From NCBI GenBank assembly GCA_949825045.1, contig OX463827.1, forward strand, positions 7,214,501 through 7,278,500: 64,000 nucleotides of DNA, in the 5' to 3' direction. The notes below the pieces were generated by a model. It saw only the letters and a program-made list of their open reading frames with translations. It ran no database searches and was not told where the DNA came from. Of this stretch, positions 23,680-35,860 are shown piece after piece. The stretch is from Argyresthia goedartella (taxonomy: Eukaryota > Arthropoda > Insecta > Lepidoptera > Argyresthiidae). Position 1 is the stretch's first letter; every line of letters starts with the position of its first letter. The translations under genes were made by a program, and so were the position numbers.

Positions 23680-23843
23680 ATTGTTTGTGACTCCACACTA
23701 GCATACCTTGTGTTGTGGGAACCAGAAACAGCGACGTCACACACATATAAAACATCCATGACCAGTTATTTTACCCCAGCCGGGGATCGAACCCGGGACC
23801 TCGGGCATGATAGGCAACCGCAGCACCACAGAGGTCGTCGTAC
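23680..23843 (-). mobile_element. SINE-2 copy 2
   Basis: Minus-strand copy with box B at 23782-23794 (plus text GGGGATCGAACCC) and shared body text GAAACAGCGACGTCACA, ACTCCACACTAG and CACCACAGAGGTCG. It matches 15005-15190 throughout. Confidence 0.7.
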
Positions 23844-24229
23844 GGTGTATGATGTTTGTGAATAATACTAATGAGCATCCCTGGTCCAGTGGTTTCACGC
23901 TTGCTTCCTTCGCAGGCGCTATGAACCCGTATCAATGGGATACGTTATCTATCTTCACCATACCGACGTTTAAATGGCATAATATTTTGAGGATTCCTTT
24001 AAATCTCTATAGCTTAGGCGATAAACTAACCACCTCTCAAGCAACAATGCAGTATTTTTTATAATTTCTGTTTGACGATGAAATATGGTCCTATTCAACC
24101 CTGATCGATATGTGCACTTTATAAAGACTCCCACTGTAGGTTACGGCCACCTACGACGCCTTTTGCAATCTCCGTAAGCAGTGCCCTAAGGCATATATAC
24201 TACATATATATATACATAGATACTAATAT
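23844..24229. other. Spacer
   Basis: No supported feature. Confidence 0.4.
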
Positions 24230-24231
24230 CA

Positions 24232-24262
<31 letters not shown>
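24230..24262 (+). repeat. (AAT)n microsatellite
   Basis: About ten AAT units. On the minus strand this is a (TTA)n tail that follows the AATAAA of the ORF1 remnant at 24263-24820. Confidence 0.9.
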
Positions 24263-24820
24263 CTTTATTTCAGGATGTAAAATCCCATATCGATAGATAC
24301 CTTAAAACTAGACATAGATATAAAATATAACAATAGTAACTCTAGCCTAGCTAGGGATTTTGGTCTTCGGTCTCGCTTCCCTATAGCGTCGGTAGACAAT
24401 GCCCTCCGGCCAGTAATCTTTGGCCAGGAACATTGTCTTGAGATCGGCCGGCACCCGAAGTTTGAAGGACAGAAAGTCCTTGGGTCTATCTGACTCCAAA
24501 AGATCAATCTGCACCGTCGAAACCTCTGTCGCCTGCTTGGGACTGCGCGGCGGATTCTTCTTCAGCCTTTCCAGGATGTGACGCTCGATGTCCTGGCAGG
24601 TCATGTTCACGTCGAGCCGGGAAAGGTAGATTAGGGCCGTGGGAGCGGCAGCTTTGAGGCTGCACTCATCGGCGGGGGCGGTGCCACGCTGATTGCGGCT
24701 GCGTCTGGAGCGGCGCTTCCTGGTTTGAACCAGGATGAAACCTTCCCCATCAACTGTCGCGTTCGGCGGGCCACGAGCTTCTTGTGAACTTCTGCATGTA
24801 TGAGTAGCCCAGGTGACCAA
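24263..24820 (-). pseudogene. LINE ORF1-like fragment with its own poly-A signal
   Basis: Minus-strand open frame of about 157 codons. It begins inside a domain and has a basic stretch (TRKRRSRRSRNQRG). It then carries the pattern ALIYLSRLDVNMTCQDIE, DFLSFKLRVPADLKT and YWPEGIVYRRYREA, which is typical of the C-terminal nucleic-acid-binding domain of insect LINE ORF1 (gag-like) proteins. After the stop come about 85 bases, an AATAAA (plus strand TTTATT at 24264-24269) and a (TTA)n tail. No endonuclease or RT follows. It is either a 5'-truncated ORF1-only retrotransposed transcript or a relic whose ORF2 was deleted. The upstream end has no clear ATG. Confidence 0.65.
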
Positions 24821-25524
24821 TTATATATGCGACTACGACGAGCAATTTTAGCAATTACCTATTATATAAGGAATTATAAAACGCTCGATTAAAAAACTAA
24901 TTGAGCCAATGAACACTGAGCGAATGACAATGAACAGCAGAAATACTTGAAATGAGCGAAAAAACACTGAATTGAGCATTTTTTTCTGATAATAATAAAA
25001 TTCAGAACGAGCTAACACAAAGTGGGCATTTCAGATATTAAAATTCTAGCCGTGTGACCAAATTACTAAGTGAGCGACTAAAAATATAGAGAGGGCAACT
25101 TCAATAATGGAACACAGAAAATAAAGTTTGGATAGAGTAGGTTATTGCGACTAAATTTCAATCGGTTTATAGGTTATGTTGGAACTTAGAAGAAGCAATC
25201 CCGGAGCGTTGCGGAGCGGAGAATATGCAAAGAAAAGCTTCTCATTTTGTATTTTAAGTTACTCAAATTAATGTTTGTAATTTGCTGTTCTGTTGATTTC
25301 TCGTCTTTCGCAAACAGTAGCTCACTTAGAAATACAATAATCTAAATTAATTGTTTTTGTCACCTAAAACCTTAATTTACAGTATTTAAACGAGTGAAGC
25401 TAACTAAAATACTACCCTTATTATATTAAGGCTTATGGTTATCTGTTTACCAAATTCAGTGAAAAGTTACATCCTAAAAAAATACATTGTTATCCCAAAG
25501 ACCGCCGGCAATTGTCCATACATG
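24821..25524. other. AT-rich spacer
   Basis: No supported feature. Confidence 0.4.
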
Positions 25525-26280
25525 TTTCACAAGGGGTAATTCGACTACGGATACAGAAATTAAATATTTACGGAGTTAGAAATAAATCGTTGGATTTACT
25601 AAGATCATATTTAAGCAATAGAAGAGATTCATAGGACAAAAATCACTAAGCGTTAACTCTGATGGATCGGGTGTAAAAATTGGCATTCCATAAGGTTCCA
25701 TAATAGGCCCCTTCTCATTACTGGTATATATTAACGATCAATCTTTTATGGTGCAGAAATTGAATGACATAGAGTTGTTTGCTGATAATAGTTCACTGGT
25801 CTTCAAGCTTGAAAGACAAAAAGAAGAGGCAAGTTGAGACCAGTTTAGTGTTAGACAGCAGCACGTTAGAATCAGTAAATTACACGAAGCGTCTTGGAAT
25901 ATCCATTGATAAAAAAAATCAGTGGGGACCCCACAAAGATAAATAAGCTGGTAGATCAAATTCTGCGCCTTACGCTTTTAGGAACATTAGACAAAATACG
26001 GATGTGGATAACAGGATATCTATGGAGATTTAGAAATTGTCATAGGAGCTATTAAAAATCATGTAAAAACCACTTTATCTAAAAAAGGATATGACAGTAC
26101 AGTATTCAAGGTAATCTAACTTAACACAGAACTCGCTGTTAATAATTTGATTATGATTAATTTCTGAATATTATTTATTATAATTAATATTTGTATTAGT
26201 TAACATGACCAATTTTTAAAAGAGATCTAAAAATCTATCTATTGAAGTTTCTTTGCCCCATTTCTCCCACAGTGGTATTT
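25525..26280 (+). pseudogene. LINE-B copy with many internal deletions
   Basis: Text follows LINE-B RT (GGTAATTCGACTACGGATAC, ACGGAGTTAGAAATAAA, AAGGTTCCATAATAGGCCCC, GTTTGCTGATAATAG where the FADD codons should be, and GTTGAGACCAGTTTAGTGTT). At least four segments present in the copy at 29620-30800 are missing. It ends with the same 3' UTR (AAAGAGATCTAAAAATC, TTCTCCCACAGTGG). Stops and shifts leave no usable frame. Confidence 0.75.
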
Positions 26281-26374
26281 TTTGGCACACATTTAATGGC
26301 AAATAATATATTTGTTGCATTAAATTAACAGTAATCGCAGTATGCCTAGTTTGGTTCTTAATCTACTATATATA

Positions 26375-26615
26375 ACGACGATCCGAATGGCCGTGTCGGC
26401 GTTGACTCTGCCTACGAAGCCAAGGGTCCCGGGTTCGAGTCCCGGTTTCGAGTCCCGGTGGGGGCAAATATTTGTTTCATGATAACGGATTTTTGTACCC
26501 TAGTCATGGTTGTTTATCTATCTAAGTATAATATTTATCTATAAAAGTATGTGTATCTTTGTCTAGAATCCTAGTTTGGGGTTTGATCAATGTGTGTAAC
26601 TAGTGTCCGAATAAA
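26375..26615 (+). mobile_element. SINE-1 copy 2 with duplicated box B
   Basis: Box A is TGGCCGTGTCGG (26388-26399). Box B is GGGTTCGAGTCCC (26431-26443). A 13 bp tandem duplication (TTCGAGTCCCGGT at 26434-26446 and 26447-26459) creates a second box B core. The body and A-rich end match 11668-11921. Confidence 0.8.
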
Positions 26616-26633
26616 AAAAAAACCCTAAACGTC

Positions 26634-28308
26634 ATGCAATATCATATACCTAATAAGTTTAATATGTATGCTTCCAAAGCACCGATACTAGACTTAACAG
26701 ATTCAGGGGACCCTAGAGCAGTACCTGTGGAGCGCTGTGACGATTGTGATCCACCTCGGATCACGTCAGATAAAGTACAGTATGCTCTAGGCAAAATTAA
26801 AAAAAGCCGAAAGGGAAAACGGGGTGAACGTTGAGTTGCTGCAGGCTGGTAGAAAGCCCGTTCTTAAAGTTCTAGTAAAACTCTTCAACACCGTTCTTGC
26901 TTGTTACATCAGGTTCCTGGAAGAATTCCAATGTAAATATTCTTTACAAAAAGGGGACAAGACGAATCTGTATAATTAACGCCCCATTAGCCTGCTCTCT
27001 CAAGTCTACAAACTATTCGACAAAGTCCTGTGTCCCATCTCCGATCCATCTTCCAACCTCGACGAATACCAACCTGTCGAACAAGCTGGCTTCCGAAGCG
27101 GATACTTGACAATGGTCCACATCACGTAACCGGCCCCTGCGTCTCGCCTTTGTTGACTATGAGAAGGCATTTGAGAGCGTAGAGCACTGGACCGTGTTCC
27201 ACTCTATCCATCGCTGCGGAATTGACATGTGATACATCGTTATCCTCCGGGACCTAGGCGGGGGGGTTAACACTATCTTTTTCCGATTCAAATTAGGTTC
27301 TAAACAAAAACATCACCATGTCAACCATTTCCATTCCTATTCGCAATAATGGGCTTTATTTAAATAATACCAAGACTTGTTTTAAGACGGTGACGGTAAT
27401 CTTGCGGATCAAATTAGGCTCCTAATCTGAATCGGCATAAGACGTTGTGGTAACCCCCCAGGTCTGCGAAAATGCAGGTGCCCGCGAAATACATAGAAAC
27501 ACCAACTCTGTGGCTATAGACGGGGGCGTCCGGCAGAGGGGCACTCTCTGGCCCAAATTATTCATCAAAGTTCTGGAGGATATTATGAAGTCGTTGGATT
27601 GGAGCGAGAGAGGAGTCAACATAGACGGGGCGCGCATGTCGCTCACAGACTCTAGTCTCTAATATAAGCTCGCAGAACTGCATGAAGCTTCCCTGAAAAT
27701 CGGTCTCAGGTTGAACATGTCAAAAGACCAAGATCATGACGAATCGCTCTTTAAATTTACCGAACATAATTGTTGGCAACGACACCTTACAGTTGGTCAT
27801 AGATTATGCTTATCTTGGACATCGTTTATTCTTAGACCGGGATGAACAGGTGAAGGAGATCAACATACGCGTCGGCTCAGAGTGGGCTGCTTTAGGGAAT
27901 TTAGACAGAGTATTTAAGTCCAAACTACCACAATGCCTGATGACTAATAATCGTGTCTTGCCTGTCCTCACCTGTGGAGCCGAAACATGGACGCTCGCTA
28001 CGCAAATTATGCCCAAAATGAAGGTGGCCGAACGATCAATGGAGCGTTCCATGTTAGGTATCTCTCTCGTTCACCTTGTGCCAAATGTCGAAATTCGACG
28101 GAAGACGAATGTCGAAGATGTAGGTAAGCGGATAATGGGATTGAGCTGGAGATGGGCGGGACACTTGGCTAGACGAGATTACGAATGGTGGACCAGAGCA
28201 GTCATAGAGAGGCCAAGGGAAGCGACAAGGCCAGTGGGCAGACCACCAGCCCGATGGTCCGACGATATACTAAAGTGGACAGGATCTCAATGGATGCGGT
28301 TGGCCTAG
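26634..28308 (+). pseudogene. RTE-like LINE ORF2, partial and broken
   Basis: RT text is recognisable across frames: RPISLLSQVYKLFDKVL-like residues near 26980, DEYQPVEQAGFRSGY near 27060, a GVRQRG block near 27530 and LDWSERGVNIDGARMS near 27595. The catalytic ADD block expected right after is missing. The last part, 27736-28308, is open for 190 codons, with DYAYLGHRL, VLTCGAETWTLA, RRWAGHLAR-like residues, and RPVGRPPARWSDDI. That C-terminal pattern is typical of RTE/BovB-like insect LINEs. Stops lie near 26833, 26980 and 27125, and a 150 bp insertion lies at 27283. It cannot encode a working RT. Confidence 0.75.
27283..27435. mobile_element. Candidate 153 bp MITE within the RTE-like LINE
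   Basis: The ends CCGATTCAAATTAGG (27283-27297) and CCTAATCTGAATCGG (27421-27435) are inverted complements with one mismatch, and the text between breaks the RT reading. No target duplication was identified, so this is tentative. Confidence 0.4.
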
Positions 28309-28578
28309 GACCGTAGTGGTTTGCGCTATAGAGAAGAGGCCTAAGCCCAGAAATGGGTCGATGTGGGCTGAGCTTGATGACGTTTGATATAATATAAATG
28401 TGTACATATACTATAAAATATACTTTATTATTTTGATAGATATACTCAATTTACTTACTTTTCAACGCACTCTGCTACTTTTAATGCACAGAAAGAGAAA
28501 GAGAGAGAGAGAGACTTTTTTTTTCAAAATGTAATGCCTATGTAGTAAACCAACATAATTCTTCTACTTGTTCGTTCT
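28309..28578. other. Spacer with GA-rich microsatellite
   Basis: A GAGAGA run lies at 28492-28512. There is no other supported feature. Confidence 0.5.
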
Positions 28579-30880
28579 GTGATAAGAGCAATGCTCTCCC
28601 ATCATACAGTCTTGCACTGTAAGGATAAGACTGGTCCATCATTTTATAGGCCTATTACATCCCATAGACTAGAGACATATACGAAAAACTTAGATATAAA
28701 TTTGCCAGTACCGGATTTTAATGAACAGAACCCAAACAAAATCTACTCAGACTTCTTCAACATTATTCAGACATAATTCAATAAAGTTTTCAAATTAAAG
28801 AAAGACAGTGACTACAACGGTAAATCTAAATTTAATGACTGGGCAACGTTTGGAATTCGGAAAAGTAGAGTTATCTTGTATGACCTTTATGATCCAAAAA
28901 CCTATAACTTTGATCGAAAATTTCATGACTATGTTGAAAAATATTCCAAAACTTTCAAGTTGGTTTGTAGAACTGCAAAAACTTTACACATTAATAGAAA
29001 AATTCAAAATTCAAATAATAGAATGAAAACAGTTTGGCAAATAATAAACCGCGAAACTGGCAAAGTTATACCAAGGGACAATGATTTCTGCCTAAAGATA
29101 GGTGATGATGTTGTTAAATCCAACGCTGATGTTGCTCGAGCTTTTGAAACATTCTTCACCAATGTACCCGTACTCACAACAGACCTTCTAAGTTCATCTC
29201 CATATGAAGCAGAGACTTTATTAAAAAATAACACTAGCCTCAGTAATGTTTATTTAAAATTTAATCATGTATATCCCCAGGACATTGTCAAAACGTTTAA
29301 ATTACTTAACTTAAAAAATACGGAAGACCTGTGGGGTATATCAGTCAAAGTCATTGGTTCAGTAATTCTAGTTATAGCCCCACACTTAGCTTATATATTC
29401 AATAAATGTGTTGACGATGGGGCTTTTCCAGACCTCATGAAAAACAGTAAACTGATACCTCTGTTCAAGTTGGGAGATAAGGGCGTACCTTCAAATTTCA
29501 GACCAATATCTGTTCTTCCAACACTAAGTAAAATATTTGAAAAGATTATACTCAATCAAATGCTCTCACACTTCAACCGTACAAAACAACTCCACGCTAA
29601 ACAATATGGTTTCACTAGGGGTAAATCGACTACGGATGCAGGTATTACCCTTATATCTCATATTTATTCTGCATGGGAGGCCGCACAGGATGCTATCGGA
29701 GTTTTTTGCGATCTGTCGAAGGCGTTTGATTGCGTTGATCATAATACGCTATTAATTAAATTAAATCATTACGGAGTTAGAAATAAAGCGTTGGATCTAC
29801 TAAGATCATACCTAAGCAATAGAATTCAAAAGGCAGAATTAACGGCGTAAAATCTGATGGATCGGTTGTTAAAATTGGCGTGCCACAAGGTTCCATATTA
29901 GGCCCTTTCTTATTCCTGGTATATATTAATGATCTGCCTTTCGTGGTGGAGAATTTAACTGACATAGTGTTGTTTGCTGATGATACTTCAATGGTCTTCA
30001 AAATTGAAAGACAAAAAGGAGATTTTGATGATGTTAATGGTGTATTGTCTTTAACCTTGAATTGGTTCACAGTTAATAATTTATTGTTAAACGCTGGTAA
30101 AACCAAGTGTATCAAATTCTCACTTCCAAATGTCAGGCAAGTTGAGACCAGTTTAGTGTTAGACAACAGCACGTTAGAATTAGTAAATGATACGAAGTTT
30201 CTTGGAATAACCATTATAGCAAATTGCAGTGGGGACCCCACATAGATAAATTGGCTGGTAAATTAAGTTCTGCGGCTTACGCTGTTAGGACCATCAGACA
30301 AAGCACGGATGTGGCTACATCTAGGCTAGTATATTTTAGTTACTTTCATAGTGTGATGTCCTATGGTATATTGTTGTGGGGGAAAGCAGCGGATATTCAA
30401 ACTATTTTTATTTTACAGAAAAGAGCTATTCGAGCAATTTATAATTTAAAACGAACAGACTCCTTAAGAGAGCTTTTTAAAGAAATTGACATACTAACAG
30501 TAGCTAGTCAATTTATTTTCGAAAATATAATGTATGTATAAGAAATTGCCATTTGAGCAATTTAAAAAGCATGTTAAAGCGACTTTGTCGAAAAAGGGAT
30601 ATTACAATGTTCAAGATTACTTAAATGACAGGACTGTATGGGGGTGATCTGGCTCAACACAGACCTTGCTGTTAATAGTTTTGTAATTATTTATTCCTGC
30701 TTATCAATCATAACAATTACATTTTTTATATTTGTATTTGTTAAGCACAACCTATTTTTAAAAGAGATCTAAAAATCAATCTGTGGGAGTTTCTACGCCC
30801 TTCTTCTCCCACAGTGGTCCAATGTAGAGAAGAGGCAAAAAATGACGTTTGCTAAGTATATGTAAATATCTACAGTAATA
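28579..30880 (+). mobile_element. LINE-B copy, endonuclease missing
   Basis: The copy starts within the linker between endonuclease and RT and runs through RT to the 3' UTR (AAAAGAGATCTAAAAATCAA, TTCTTCTCCCACAGTGG). About 170 bp present at 38296-38465 is missing at 30540, where ATGTATGTA joins directly to AGAAATTGCCATTTGAG. 5' truncation is the usual outcome of target-primed reverse transcription. Confidence 0.8.
28600..30541 (+). pseudogene. LINE-B reverse transcriptase
   Basis: The main open stretch is 28876-29850 (324 codons). It has a linker (RMKTVWQIINRETGK), then RT motifs NSKLIPLFKLGDKG, NFRPISVLPTLSKIFE, AKQYGFTRGKSTTD and FCDLSKAFDCVDHNT (catalytic D). The frame breaks near 29845. 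It resumes at 29880 with VPQGSILGPFLFLVYIND and IVLFADDTSMVFKI (catalytic DD near 29980) and breaks again near 30220. The 30224-30541 part carries SYGILLWGKAADIQT. Close relatives are at 38042-38563 and 51190-52028. Three frames make this copy inactive, but it is the most complete LINE-B RT here. Confidence 0.85.
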
Positions 30881-33594
30881 ATCTTATACATGCCACTTTT
30901 CATGACTTGGTAAGTGCTCAAATTAAGTTTATTTGAAAATAAATAATTTCTAACTCAGTAGTTAACAAAATATACTCAAAATTTGCAAAGCTGATGAGTC
31001 TCATTGGCATTCATAGACTATAAACGGGCAGAATAATTATCTTCTTATTTGCTTTAGTGTCGTTTCATGTTTACCCACCTTGATTCCCATTGCTAATTAG
31101 TCATGGATACTCTTACTCATTCACATACTAATAAAGGGAATAAACATAGAAACTTAGCCAATTTATGCCCCAATCGGGGCGCATGGGTGGATACTGGTTA
31201 GATTGAATAAAGGGTACCTATAGGATGTGATCTTTTGAAGATTTGTCAGAGACAATATTCCGAGGAACCAAACTGATTCGCATTCGATTGAAGTCGCCAT
31301 ACATTTTGGGCCGTACAGTCGATCAAAATCTAATTGGTTTCACAGCAAAAGTTGTTCAGAATGATATCCTTAAAAACCTCTTAAAAAATGACTACACTTT
31401 TTCATTATAATATAGGTATTTACGTAATATACCTTACTGTAAAGGCGTCAACACAAAGCATTCTCGGCTGTATAGCAGATTAGTCCCCTGGCAGCGATAA
31501 ATATTGGCCTGGAAAGATTTAGGGCACCACAACACCCTACCGTTGTATACGGTAACTATATTTTACTTTAAACGGTTTTTGTCGTGGCTTTTGGAGTTGG
31601 TTTATTTCAAGGGCTGTTCTTGACGCAGCTCTTTTTAAAATTCAACCAACAGAAAACACTTAGTCATTGAGGCAGACAGTGTAACAGGACATATCCCACC
31701 TCCACGTAAACTCATTCCGACTTAATGTTCGTATGAAGTAAACGCAGGATGCAATCCTACGCGTATGTTATACCCTAATTCCTCAAATAACAAAGCTAAC
31801 TGTCAGCTTCAAACGTCACTTTTCGGAATAGTGTTGCCTAATAATGATACTATCTTCAGTTTGATGGCAATGTTCTCATTAATTTTAAATAGAATGAAAA
31901 ACTGAAGCTCATAGATGGAATAGTGCTTTACAATAAGTATTTATCCAAGAGTCAATGCGTCAGACCGCAGAGCTGGCGTCTACCTCGCTTAACGTATTAG
32001 CATTGCGATGTAAGTAACGGTGCCAGCGTCTTGGGCACCCTCCCGCCCGACAGCGATTTGTTGGTTAGTTTAGTTAGTCTAAATTCAATAACTAATTCTC
32101 TAGAAAGTTTAAAAAATACTATACGTAAGTAATTGACCTTTTTGTCACATAAAAAAGTATTTGATAAAATATTTTACGAACAATTTTTTTAAATTAGTGA
32201 TTTTTGCGTTTTATTTTCACATATGGTTTGTCAGTGAACAAAGATTAACAAATCATGCCCATCTACGATACATATTTCTTCTTCAAAGTAAGGGTTAAGC
32301 TCGTTTTCCCGATAGGTAAATATTTTTCATAATATAAGGTAGGTAGTTACTAGCAGCGATTGTGACATTTTATGATATCATAAAATTTTGAGATTATCGA
32401 CTGAACTATTTATTATTTAACCCATGATTACCAAAAAGTGCCAATATACCTGTCAATTCATTTCGTTATTTATGACGTGATAATATCATAAATAACGAAA
32501 TAAATATTATATTATTATTATTATTAATATTATGTCTTATAAATCGATGAACGCCGGCTGCTCGCACGTAGGTGTCACTTTCCATTGTCACGTTCCGCCT
32601 GAACCGTGCAAGCGTGCAAGCGAGAGTGCGGAACAAGCGATGGAGAGGCACAATCAGCCTAAGCGTTTCTTATTACATTATCACGTAAAAGTATCGTCCG
32701 TAAACCGACTTTAAAGACAGCCATTTTTTTTAATTAGGTTATGGTTTTATGCGTCCAGCTCTTTTAAGATGTTGTCGTATTTTATGAGGTTCTTTTGTTC
32801 ACGATTCCGACCGATTTTATCAGAGCAACTTTGTTGAACACATCGCCGTACGAGGCCGAGCGGCCGGTCGATTAGTATGGAGAAGTGAAAATAAAGTGGC
32901 TCTCACCAAATCGGATCCATAGAAAAAGTTTGCATTAAGACTCCATTCTGTTACACCCTGAATACAAGTAATTTTGGCACAACTGTAACTCCGTATGGAG
33001 AACGACGTGTCGCGACAACTGTGTACGCCATCTTATCCCCAGTTTCTCAACTGACGGAGCACAGTCGCTCTGCAAATGGTGATCGTCGAGCATTACAACG
33101 TAATTTAATACTTCGTTTACCCTCCCTAATGTGTCGCGCACTTGAAATAATATTTCCTTTCCACATCTCGAGGGCATTTAATAAACGTGTACGATTGCCT
33201 ATCGCCATCTAGTGGCGGAATGTGAGTACCGTTTTAGCCGTAAAATTATTCGTAGGCACGCAACGGCATCTACAAGCCATATATTCAATGTTATTCCACG
33301 CCAGACAAGGTTCATATTGGTATGGTTTTGAGAGCGACATGACTGAGTCTTTGTACACGGCGGTTTCTGAATCGTCGCGAGTTTAAAGAGTGTTAACTCT
33401 TGAAGCTCGATTTACACGCTTGCCAAGGTTTGCCAAACACAAAGCACGAGCTTGCAAACGGTGCATTTGAGTTGGTTTGGGTAATTTTTCTGTGACTCTC
33501 GCCGTAAAATTTACGTTTGTTGTTTGCGCCTAGTCTCAGTAGTTCGGTGAGTTCTGATTTATATGCTTGACAAGGTTCGCCAAACTCCCGCTAG
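30881..33594. other. Long non-coding stretch
   Basis: No gene, SINE box pair or window-internal repeat was recognised apart from the hairpin at 32460-32501 and a short ATT run at 32505-32530. Small open frames near 32500-33200 show no motif. It may hold host regulatory or intronic sequence, but nothing visible supports that. Confidence 0.4.
32460..32501. repeat. Perfect 16 bp inverted repeat
   Basis: ATTTCGTTATTTATGA and TCATAAATAACGAAAT pair exactly across a 10 bp centre. Confidence 0.85.
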
Positions 33595-33814
33595 CCATAT
33601 CCTGTGAACCCATAAATATGAACAACTTTCCCCAAGAAACATAATAGTCGCAAATGAAAAAAAAATCGTCCCTCAGTACTTTGAGATTGATTACAAGTTA
33701 CTAAGGTAGACCCTTTTTTTTGTTTGCGACCATATGTTTCCTGGGGAAAGTTGTTCATAATTATGGGTACTAACATTCCGCAAAACATGGTCGGCTAATG
33801 AAATGTCACCTTGT
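33595..33814. mobile_element. MITE-B copy 1
   Basis: The right part contains CCATATGTTTCCTGGGGAAA, GTTGTTCATAATTATGGGTA and AATGAAATGTCACCTTGTA. The left part holds the complement (CCCATAAATATGAACAACTT, CCCCAAGAAACATAATAGTC) but lacks the outermost roughly 50 bases. It is nearly palindromic overall and non-coding. Confidence 0.75.
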
Positions 33815-33832
33815 AAGTATATTAATCAATAT

Positions 33833-34080
33833 ACAAGATGACATTTAATTATCTGACCATATTTTGGGGAATCATAGTATCCATCATTATGATCAACTTT
33901 CCCAATGGCCGCAAATAAAAAAAAAGATCCTCAGTGCATTGACCCAATCAGCTGGTTGCAGCTTACTATGGGAGACCTAAAATAATACTTCGTTTGCGAT
34001 CATAGGTTTCAAGAGTTTATTCACAATAAAGGCCCCATCATTCTCCAATATTTTATCAGCTAATTTAATGTCACCCTAAA
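33833..34080. mobile_element. MITE-B copy 2
   Basis: Runs from ACAAGATGACATTTAATTAT to AATTTAATGTCACCCT. It has inner arms CATATTTTGGGGAATCAT and CATCATTCTCCAATATTTTA and the central CAGTGCATTGACCCAATCAG. It lies 18 bp from copy 1 and is more diverged. Confidence 0.7.
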
Positions 34081-35191
34081 GGCACACCCGCACACAAACA
34101 CAGGTAAGATTAACATCATACCTAAACTTAACATTTCTCAAACGAATAACTCAACGTAAAAGACCGTCCAAAATATTTTTGTTAATAAACATTCACAATA
34201 TTTAAATAAATGTCTTCAGAAGTGACAAGTACTGTTAGTATATTAGCCATTGTTTTAATTAACTGCCATTTAATTACGCTTGGAGGGCGCAAAGGTCCAG
34301 GAGTTGTATTGATCTAGATACCGCTAAACTCTACAACAAGGTCACGTGTGCACCTTGAAAAAGTTACATATTAGTATAGTGTATACAGAGTAGCATCGCG
34401 ATACAGGTCATTGACTCGACTGCTACTGCTAACCCAATCATAAATGGTAATCATGATAATGGTCGGTAACCATGGTAACGATCGGCGACTGCTACCATGG
34501 TACGCTTGAGGACAGTCATTTCGAACGACGCACGTAATAGATAAGTACAGTGGTAGTCAGAAGTCAATGCCCGCTATTGTCATGCTAACCCTTGACTCTG
34601 GCAGAATAACAGCGTCACAGATTCTTCTGTGACATTGCTGAGTCAGGGCCAATTAATTGTCGCGGTACAGTCACAATGCCTCAAAGTGATCCTTGCTTAC
34701 CGTACCCTTATTTGCATTGTTAATTGTAATTATGTCCATGTTTGATTTATTTTGTAATAGTATTTTATGTATTTACCGTGTATGATGAATAAATTATGAA
34801 TATATCTATCTATCTAACCCGAAAAGATTATAGTCGTTTACGCTCGACGATATACAATATGTATGTGATTTGTCATTTGACGTGAAAAGTCATGTGATAA
34901 ATGTCAAAGCCCATATATTTAATGTTGTCGTCTAGCGTTTATGACATTAATGAGTAATTCTTTGTCTAGGGGAGATGGATTTCTGACATAATAATGACAC
35001 TGTAAGGATCGGAAAACACCTTTTTTAAATCTAGATATGTTTTGGTTTTGATCAAATCTGCCTCTCTACTTGTTTAACTAGACATCGTTACTGACACTGC
35101 TGAAACAAAATTAAAAAGGTACTTACTTGCTCCTGAATTTGTACCAATTTGGACATATATGAACATGTAATGTTATTTTTTAATAAATTCT
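34081..35191. other. Non-coding stretch
   Basis: Small local hairpins (GTCACAGA/TCTGTGAC near 34613-34635) and ATCTATCTATCT near 34803 were seen. No gene is supported. Confidence 0.4.
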
Positions 35192-35458
35192 GGGTGATAT
35201 TTAATTAGTCGACCTTATTTTGGGGAATGACAGCATGATCATTATGAACAACTTTCCCAAAGCAACATATGGTCGCAAATGAAAAATATTTTTCGTCCCT
35301 CAGTACATTGACCTGATCAGCTGATTACAAGTTACTGTAGGAGACCCATAAATTTATTTCGTTTACGACCATATGTTTCTTGGGGAAACTTGTTCATAAT
35401 AATGGGTACGTACTATCATTCCCCAAAATATGGACGTCTAATTAAATGTCACCTTGTA
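35192..35458. mobile_element. MITE-B copy 3, best preserved
   Basis: 267 bp with arms of about 100 bp. The left arm reads GTGATATTTAATTAGTCGAC, TTATTTTGGGGAATGA, CATTATGAACAACTTTCCC and ACATATGGTCGCAAATGAAA. The right arm is its complement, ending AATTAAATGTCACCTTG. The centre has CCCTCAGTACATTGACCTGA and CAGCTGATTACAAGTTACTG. It is a foldback MITE without an ORF. Confidence 0.8.
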
Positions 35459-35856
35459 TGTTTTCCTTAATAAATGTTGCGTTGTCTAGTTCAATACAAG
35501 TTGTATGTCTGTGGAGAGCTCTTTCCATTCTTGGCAATAAATTTTGTCATTCTGGGTTCTCCTTGCAAAGTATTTTTGGCAACAACAGTGTGTCATTCTT
35601 GTTTCTGTTTATGGTTGTCAGTGTAGGTAGAGATTAGGCAGGTCGCGACCCGTGGTCCCACCGGCCAAACCCACTGGTGGGTCCACTGGGTTTTTTTTTG
35701 CCCCAGACTGCAAAAGCGCAGGCAGTGGGACCACGGGTAAAAAAAGGGACCCGTAGGCCCACTGGTATAAACAGTCTTTCTTTCAGAAACTTGGAATCTG
35801 ACCTCCTTCGGCAAATTTCTACTGAAGCATAAACTTTTTATAGTAAACTCTTGAAG
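35459..35856. other. Non-coding stretch with local dyad text
   Basis: 35640-35770 contains CCCGTGGTCCCAC and its reverse GTGGGACCACGGG as well as GGCCCACTGG/CCAGTGG-type text, forming a GC-rich inverted region. No gene is supported. Confidence 0.45.
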
Positions 35857-35860
35857 TTAA

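Noticed and set aside
34430..34640. Dyad-rich CCATGGTA and GTCACAGA text as an operator-like region
   Set aside because: The dyads are short and scattered, and nothing nearby to regulate was found.
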